A DNA stretch of 64,000 nucleotides from Dasypus novemcinctus (taxonomy: Eukaryota; Chordata; Mammalia; Cingulata; Dasypodidae): positions 26,562,796 through 26,626,795 of the forward strand of contig NC_080690.1 in assembly GCF_030445035.2 (NCBI RefSeq). Reading direction: 5' to 3'. Positions 57,968 through 64,000 of this stretch are shown here, in pieces. Made by a program: the position numbers and the translations under genes. The notes under the pieces are model-generated. The model had not been told where the DNA came from. It searched no databases and saw nothing but the letters and a program-made list of their open reading frames with translations. Each line of letters begins with the position of its first letter. Position 1 is the first letter of the stretch.

Positions 57968-58090
57968 ATGACTGAGAATCAGGAAGCCTGTATTATAGCT
58001 CCAGTTCCACATTTTTGGTTGTTGTGGTTTGCTGCTTGCCCCTAGGCAATTCATTCTCTCTCCATGTCTTGGAAATTTTAATTTACTCCA
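57968..58090 (+). repeat. MIR SINE fragment
   Basis: 'gagaatcaggaagcctgtat' and 'gcccctaggcaattcattct' fit MIR. Confidence 0.5.
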
Positions 58091-58699
58091 CATGCAGTTT
58101 GGATTAGTTTGAGAGAACAGATTTTTATTATTTTGCATGGAATTCCAAATGAGGGTTAATAATACCCTATACACTGGCTAAAGAAGTAGAGTCCAACCTT
58201 GAAGAATGTCAGCTAAATATGAATTCGTTATGTCTGCCACAAGAACACTAAAAGAGGACAGACAGCAAGAGTTTACTGTGCATTTTTTCCAACCTGTACT
58301 GGATGTTTTCTAAGGTCCCTTCCTGCCCTGACATTTTGATTAGTGTGTGTGATTAACACTTCTTCACACTTCCTAGAGCTTTTAATGGAAATAAACTTAA
58401 TGTTGAATAATAGTTGCAAACTCTTATATCCTAGACATATAAAAGACAAACCTTTGCACCATCATTTTCTTCTCATCTCTATTGCTCTCTGAATCTATCT
58501 CAAATTATTTTAAAAAAAGAAATATGATAAAGGACATTCATAAAATTGGACAAGGAACCTCAGGATATTCAAGGCATAAGCAGGAGGCGAGAAAAAAGAT
58601 GAATTAAAACTTTACCTATAATCTGAAGATTAATAAAAATATTAATAATTTAAATACATATAAACATCAGAATGTTTCTTGTCACACTTTTACTGTTAC
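58091..58699. other. Unassigned DNA
   Basis: Nothing recognised. Confidence 0.4.
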
Positions 58700-58814
58700 T
58701 ATACCTTGCTGATAACAACTCCATTAGGCAGATATTATTATCCTCATTTTACTGATGGGGAAACTATAGCAGTGAGAGGTAAAATGACTCCTGGTCACTT
58801 AAGTAGTAAGAGGT
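58700..58814 (+). repeat. MIR SINE 3' part
   Basis: 'attattatcctcattttact' and 'gatggggaaactatagcagt' are the MIR 3' core. The segment runs into the hairpin at 58815. Confidence 0.65.
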
Positions 58815-58873
58815 ATATAGATTCCTGGGCTGGTATATAAAATAGCAGTATATACCAGCCCAGGAATCTATAT
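58815..58873. repeat. Perfect 25-bp inverted repeat (hairpin)
   Basis: Arms 58815-58839 and 58849-58873 are exact reverse complements around a 9-base loop (58840-58848). The left arm contains 'attcctgggctgg'. It lies at the end of a MIR, which has no such hairpin, so this is a secondary event. Confidence 0.95.
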
Positions 58874-59094
58874 CTTCTACTATACCTGCTTATAAACCAA
58901 GATCTCACCATCTTATATATTAAATATATCTCAGTGTGAAATAATTGAATATAACTCCATATCATGCTTTCACTGACATCATCACTGTTGCGATTAAAAA
59001 TAATAATAATACAAAAAAACATGCCAATATCATTGAAAGCACTAACTTGCCTATTATAAAAATAAACTATTCCAAATTATAGGCAGGCATTTTG

Positions 59095-59431
59095 AAAACT
59101 GACCAAGATGGGGCATTCAACCCAATAGGACTGCCATATAGAGGAGAAGAGGGGAGGAGACACAGGCAGACATAGAGAAGACAGGCATGTGATGACGGGG
59201 GCAGAAACTGAGTTATTCCAGAAGCCAAGGAACACCAAGGATTGCTAGTCACTGCCAGAAGCCAGGAGAAAGACATGAACAGATTCTTTCCTGACTACTT
59301 CAGAGGGAGAATGGACCATCTGACTCCTTAATTTTGGACTTCAATTGTCCAGAACTGGGAGACAATTTGTTGTTTTAAGCCAACTTGGATGTGGTAATTT
59401 TTTTTTACAGAAGCCATACGAAACTTAAATA
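59095..59431 (+). repeat. MLT1-type MaLR LTR
   Basis: 'gaagccaaggaacaccaagg', 'tgctagtcactgccagaagc', 'caggagaaagacatgaac' and 'ttgttgttttaagccaac' are the MLT1 consensus order. Confidence 0.8.
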
Positions 59432-60024
59432 CACTCCTCATCTCACTCACTGTGGTTTTAGAGGGACTACCATTCATGTACCCCACTTCTACAACAGGGA
59501 ATAGAGGCATAATCTGGGATGATCTCTGAAGTTAGTGTGGCCCAAGCAATGCCAACTGATTTTCTCTGAGAAGACTGTGAAATGAAAGCAGTTGAATCTG
59601 AGTCACTGTACTGGAGTTCCTAAGCTGGAAGTAGATAAAGGCAGGTTTCTTAGGGGATATCTTGTCCTCCATGGGAAAATATCTCATTTTTTTAATGAAG
59701 CCAACCAAGAACATCAGACTGAGTGGGAAGAAAGAATACCAAAGACACTCCGTGAGGTGCTTATATGGCATTGACTTTCTTTGAGCCAGCTGTAGATTTC
59801 CCAGTCAGAACCAAGCACTTCTCCCTTGTGAATTGGTTAGTTGTTGCTTGCACTCCAAAATATCCATAAAAATATAGGCTATCACAATGAGTAAAATAAT
59901 TTTTCTGCCTTTGAGTCTACCAGTTGGGATATTCATGTGAACAAGTAGCAGGGTTACAATGAGATTCTGGATCCTCAGTCTCTTCATTCCAAAAGAGAAT
60001 GAGCAACTTCTGAGTGGTGTGAAT
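59432..60024. other. Unassigned DNA
   Basis: Overlapping frames on both strands at 59532-59774 show no domain. No repeat recognised. Confidence 0.4.
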
Positions 60025-60156
60025 TAGAGAAGGTATAGGATTATTCTTTAGGCTTATTATCCACCACCACTACCTTTCAGAGTCACTTTCTATTTAGAAA
60101 TAGAAAGGTAGTGGTAATAGATAATAAGCCTAAAGAATAATCCTCTACCTTCTCTA
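60025..60156. repeat. 54-bp-arm near-perfect inverted repeat
   Basis: Arms 60025-60078 and 60103-60156 are reverse complements with 4 mismatches by eye, three of them clustered C/T differences at about 60061-60065. The 24-base spacer joins an inner exact palindrome, CTTTCTATTT-AG-AAATAGAAAG, at about 60086-60107. No terminal duplication or tail, so not an obvious transposon. Confidence 0.93.
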
Positions 60157-60199
60157 GAATAACGGCATATCAATAGTACATATATTATCATTTCCATAT

Positions 60200-60310
60200 T
60201 TTGAACAATGGTACAATTACTGAAGAGCTGCTATGTGCCAGGCACTGTTTTACTAGATGAATTAGACAAGAGCTCTTCTCTGGAAATTCTATGGAGACAG
60301 AGATGTCAAT
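60200..60310 (-). repeat. L2 LINE 3'-end fragment
   Basis: 'gagctgctatgtgccaggca' and 'ctgttttactagatgaatta' are the complement of the L2 3' end. Confidence 0.55.
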
Positions 60311-60702
60311 GGTACACTACAATAGTCAGAGATATACACTCTGATAAAAAGAATACACAGTGGTTGTGAGAGACAGTTCTAGCCAGATAAAACCAGAGAG
60401 GGTAGAAAGTGTTTATTAGAGAGAAAAGCCAATGCAAGGCATGGGGGCCTGAAAGGAACATTAAAAATTTGGTACTTTGGTATATCTGGGGTAGAGGGAT
60501 GGAGACTACTTTTGAAAGAGGACTAGAGAGATAGAAAGTGACATAAGAACCACAGTAAATACAAATAAAGACCACTGAAGTAGTTAAACCAAGGGACCAG
60601 CCTTAGTGTTTCATATACTATGGAAGATAGATTGGAAGGAATGAACATGAAATTGTTTTGATGTTTTCAGAAACTTTTTTTCAGAAATCCTGAGAAAGGA
60701 GG

Positions 60703-61352
60703 TGTAGCAGTTTGATATAGTTATGAATTCCAAAAATAGGTATTGGATTATGTTTGTAATCTGATCTATTCCTGAGCATGATTAAGTTATGATTGGGGCT
60801 TTGATTGAGCCATGTCATTAAGGTGTTGAGTCCCACCCCATGGTAGTTGGGGACTCACAGATAAAAAGCCTGGCAAAGGATAGAGTTGAGGGTTTTTGAT
60901 GTTGGAGCTATGATGACGGAGTTTTGTGCTGAAGCTTTGGGCTGGAGCCCCAGGAATTAAGCTCACAGGGGAAAGAGAAGCAAGCCCCAGGAGGAAAGGA
61001 CCTGGGGGAAAAGAACACAGAGGAATAGAGATAGATCCTTAGACAGGCAGAAACCTTGGGGGAGAGAGAAATAGCTGTTCCCATGATAGTCTACAGCTGA
61101 CCTTGTGGAGAAAACAGAGGATCTGAGCCCAGAGAGGAGAAAGACACAGGAAGAGAGGAACCCAGGAAGCCTGAACCCTAGCAGATGTCAGCAGCCATCT
61201 TGCTCCAACATGGGGAAATAGACTTTGGTGAGGGAAGTAACTTATGCTTTATGGCCTGGTATCTGTAAGCTCTTACCCCAAATAAATACCCTTTATGGAA
61301 ACCAACCCATTTCTGGTATTTTGTATCAGCACCCTTTTGGCTAACTAATACA
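60703..61352 (+). mobile_element. Solo LTR, ERVL/MaLR-like family (long form)
   Basis: Begins TGTAGCAGTTTGATATAG and ends GGCTAACTAATACA. Candidate 5-bp duplication GGAGG (60698-60702) against GGTGG (61353-61357), one mismatch. At 650 bp it is longer than the copies at 14756 and 45186, with an extra purine-rich block at about 60990-61150. It has an ATAAAAAG box and AATAAATACCC. Confidence 0.85.
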
Positions 61353-62239
61353 GGTGGTAAGCCTATAATCACACAATAGGAATAAGTCTTAGAAAGGTCA
61401 CCTTTTGCAAGAACTTCTAATGGTATAACATTTCCTTTAAGACTATGGGAAAGCTATTTCTCATTTCTGAATCTAGATTTACCTATATTGATGAAGGAAT
61501 TAGCTCAATCTAGGTAGGCCTTATAGCACAACCATTCTCTAGAATGTGATGATCTAAAAACCATGCATCAGACACATAAAGAATCTGAAGCATTTCATAT
61601 ATGGGCTTGAGCCGAAAAAAACAATTTAAGTCATCAATCTGTTTCCAAAAATGGAAGTGACACTACTGGCTATTCACATCGAGGCAATTAAGTTTAGCAA
61701 ATCTCAGTTTAGTTTCTATAAAGGTGCTAAATCAACCATTACTTGCATATAAATGTTACTCATTTTTAGTGCAGCTCTGTTTTTTTACTGTCATTTCAGA
61801 GCCTCCTTTCCTATGCAAAAAAAATCTCTATCTGTCTATCAATGTTTAATATAATTAAAGGGCTTATTTTTACTGATGAAAAACAGTCTAGAGGGTATGA
61901 TTAATTAATAATCTGATTCTAAAAAGACTGTGCCTAATAGTGCTTTAACCTGATTCAAATGTTAAAAATTTAGAAGAAAAGGAAAGAAAGTCAATATGCA
62001 CTTGGCATCACCGGCTCTTAGAATTAACTGTTCTCTTTTGACATCGACTTTATTTTCATCTGTCTGTTTCCCAATGAAGTGAAAGAGTGGAAGTTAATTA
62101 GATAATTGGGACATGATTACCTCTTTCACTTACTAATGGCCATCACTTCCATTCAGTATTCTACATGGTTTATGTGATAACTACATAGATACCTTGTGTA
62201 TGTCAGGCATCATATATGGGAAGTAGTCTTGGGGTCTAG
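61353..62239. other. Unassigned DNA
   Basis: Nothing recognised. Confidence 0.4.
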
Positions 62240-62370
62240 AGGAAAGGTGGCTGGTTCTTAATTCAGTCTGTGTGCTACTTCTGCTGTAAGCTCTGTGACA
62301 TAGGGAAACGCACTTCACTACTTTTAGACAGTTTCCCCTTCTGAGAAATTTGGGTTATAATATAATAATT
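62240..62370 (+). repeat. MIR SINE fragment
   Basis: 'ctgtaagctctgtgacatag' and 'agtttccccttctgagaaat' fit MIR. Confidence 0.5.
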
Positions 62371-63621
62371 GTTTAAAATATTATAATATGGCATTCCCCT
62401 ACCTCAGTCACCCGGAAATAATTTTACCTTCTGAGAATTAAATATATACAATATCAGAACCTGGTTGATGTCCCATCCAGATGCCCTCAAATCAATTTTA
62501 TCATCTATTTGAACCCATCCTTCAGCTTCTGTGTACTTAGATATTAACAGTGTGTTCCTGTGTCCTTCTGAAGCTGGCTCTTGAGCACTGGAACCTCCAT
62601 GCCCAAGGTAATAGCCAGTAACATCTGAGAGTTGTACAATCCTCCCAACTCCATGGTAGCTCACAACCAAACACTGGCATAGGAGTGCAAAAACCCAGCT
62701 CTTTTTCCTCAAAGTGGAACAAACTCACAGGCCTTAGTTCTCCAAAGCCCCTCTTGGCATCATGCTGAATATGAGACTTCACTTGAAATCCCAGCTTTGC
62801 TTGACTTGTACCCCTGCTGTTTCTGACCATCTCCTCCAAACACCCACTCCCTTTCTAGTTTCTCTTGGAAGCACATCCTTTAATAGGTATCAGTTGCACC
62901 TGAATACTTGGCTATATTTCTGACAATCACATAGAAACTTCTGATCTTAGTCTTATATGTAGCTTTTGTTAGGGAGTTGATTATGATGGCATGGCTACAG
63001 TATTTGATGGCATGGGTGACTCAATTTCAAGACTGTTATCTGGCATCGTAGAAGATAATGCTGGACTGGAGAAGACTGTGAGTAAGAGAGCAGAAAAGTG
63101 GTCAATTCTGTTAAGAAAGACTGCAGTTAATTGAGGGAAACTAGCAAACAGAAGTCAGAGAGCAAGAACTTGTCAATGTTCATCCAGGACGGAGCAGACA
63201 ACACTGACGATGGTGATAATTAATGTTTCAAACATTGTCGTAATTAAACAGGTCTCACTCTGCTCTTGATAGAATAACATTCAAGAAAGGCTGCCTTTGT
63301 TCATATTCTGTGATTATCAAGCAGTTGATTGAATAATATGGAGAAAGAGGGTAATGGGCTAGGAGACAATAGTTAAGCGACAGGTTCTACTTGGTTATAA
63401 GATACTATCTTTGTTTCCCATTTTCAGCTTTGACACTATCCTTACAAAAAATCTTCACTTTTTAATTATACTTTCACTTCATCTTCTGGACAGTTACTTT
63501 TGGCATATACATTCTTCCCTTAATAACTTTTTAATCCAGGCTGCCTCAAATAGGAGTTCCTGCCTTACTGCTGGCTCCTGGTGTCCAGCTTTTAGCACTA
63601 GATAATTCCATCCACGTTTGG
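62371..63621. other. Unassigned DNA
   Basis: Two overlapping minus-strand frames of about 100 codons (62404-62839) have no recognised domain; 62450-62900 may be an old LTR, but I cannot show ends. Confidence 0.4.
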
Positions 63622-64000
63622 TGTGATGGTTTATTTTACATGTCAGTTTGACTAGGCTATGGTTTCAGTTGTTTGGTCAAACACTAGCCTAGATATTGCT
63701 GTGATGGTATTTTGTAAATTTGATTAGCCTTTATAATCAGTTGGATTTAGGTAAATGCAATTATTCTTCATAATGAGGGTGGGCTGCCCCCAATCAGTCG
63801 AAGGCTTTAAGAGCAAAGCCGTTGTTTCTAGAAGAAGAAATTCTGCCTCAGTACTAAAACCACTACTCCTCTTTGGGTATACTGCCTGCTGATCCCTATG
63901 GATTTCGAATTCAAAACTTCAGCATCACTCTTACTGTAATTTCCAGGCTGCCAGCCTGCCCCCACAATCATGTGAACCAATTCCATTAAATAAACCTCCT
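63622..64000 (+). repeat. ERVL-type LTR (runs past window end)
   Basis: 'tgtgatggtttattttacat', 'ggtcaaacactagcctagat', 'ccaatcagtcgaaggcttta', 'cccacaatcatgtgaaccaa' and 'ttccattaaataaacc' follow a common ancient mammalian ERVL LTR. TG start at 63622; the 3' end is outside the window. Confidence 0.7.

Noticed and set aside
58815..58873. Rho-independent terminator or microRNA gene
   Set aside because: Nuclear mammalian DNA without bacterial context; the hairpin is exact and in a MIR, and there is no evidence of expression. Kept only as an inverted repeat.
62404..62839. Two overlapping ~100-codon minus-strand frames as a possible gene
   Set aside because: No domain, no splice-site logic seen, and two frames overlap; probably chance in an unidentified old repeat.

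Overview
The window is a gene-poor, AT-rich stretch of mammalian nuclear DNA. I find no intact protein-coding gene, no tRNA or rRNA gene and no CRISPR array. The tRNA-derived SINEs with a GC-rich body and a (TTTA)n/A-rich tail match what I know as the DAS-SINE family of armadillos, and the youngest LINE-1 copies share a long 3' UTR unlike the primate or rodent ones. With the ancient MIR, L2, Tigger1 and MaLR/MLT-type repeats this points to a xenarthran, most likely Dasypus novemcinctus. The species call is inference from repeats.

Layout. 1-5.9 kb: an RBM3 retropseudogene (minus), an L2 fragment, a DAS-SINE, a short retrocopy of an LTR transcript, and an old L1/HAL1-like element split by a 504-bp solo LTR with a 6-bp duplication. 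6-13 kb: mostly unassigned DNA with L2 and MIR relics. About 13.2-26 kb: one ancient minus-strand L1 that served as a landing pad. It holds an ERVL/MaLR-like solo LTR (5-bp duplication), a hAT-type relic, a second LTR, two SINEs, two microsatellites and a 5.6-kb plus-strand L1, which is itself broken by a third L1 insertion. 26-30 kb: an L1 3'-UTR copy and an internally deleted Tigger1 with its TA duplications. 30.8-36.2 kb: a minus-strand class II (betaretrovirus-like) endogenous retrovirus with two LTRs, PBS, gag, pro with dUTPase and a heavily deleted pol, inserted into an older MaLR LTR. 36.8-37.7 kb: a decayed pogo/Tigger-like relic. 38-64 kb: SINEs, L1 3' ends in both orientations, a second solo LTR of the same retrovirus family (49.35 kb), an RPL10 retropseudogene, MLT1 and ERVL LTRs, and two striking inverted duplications (58.8 and 60.1 kb).

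The content is best read as a record of insertions ordered by nesting, not as genes working together. The most notable items are (1) the 2972-3269 retrocopy, whose ends fall at the predicted start site and poly(A) site of a related LTR and which has a 13-bp duplication, implying L1-type mobilisation of an LTR transcript; (2) the near-perfect inverted duplications; (3) the betaretrovirus-like provirus with its RT-to-integrase deletion and shortened 3' region. Repeat family names come from recognition of consensus features, without a database search.
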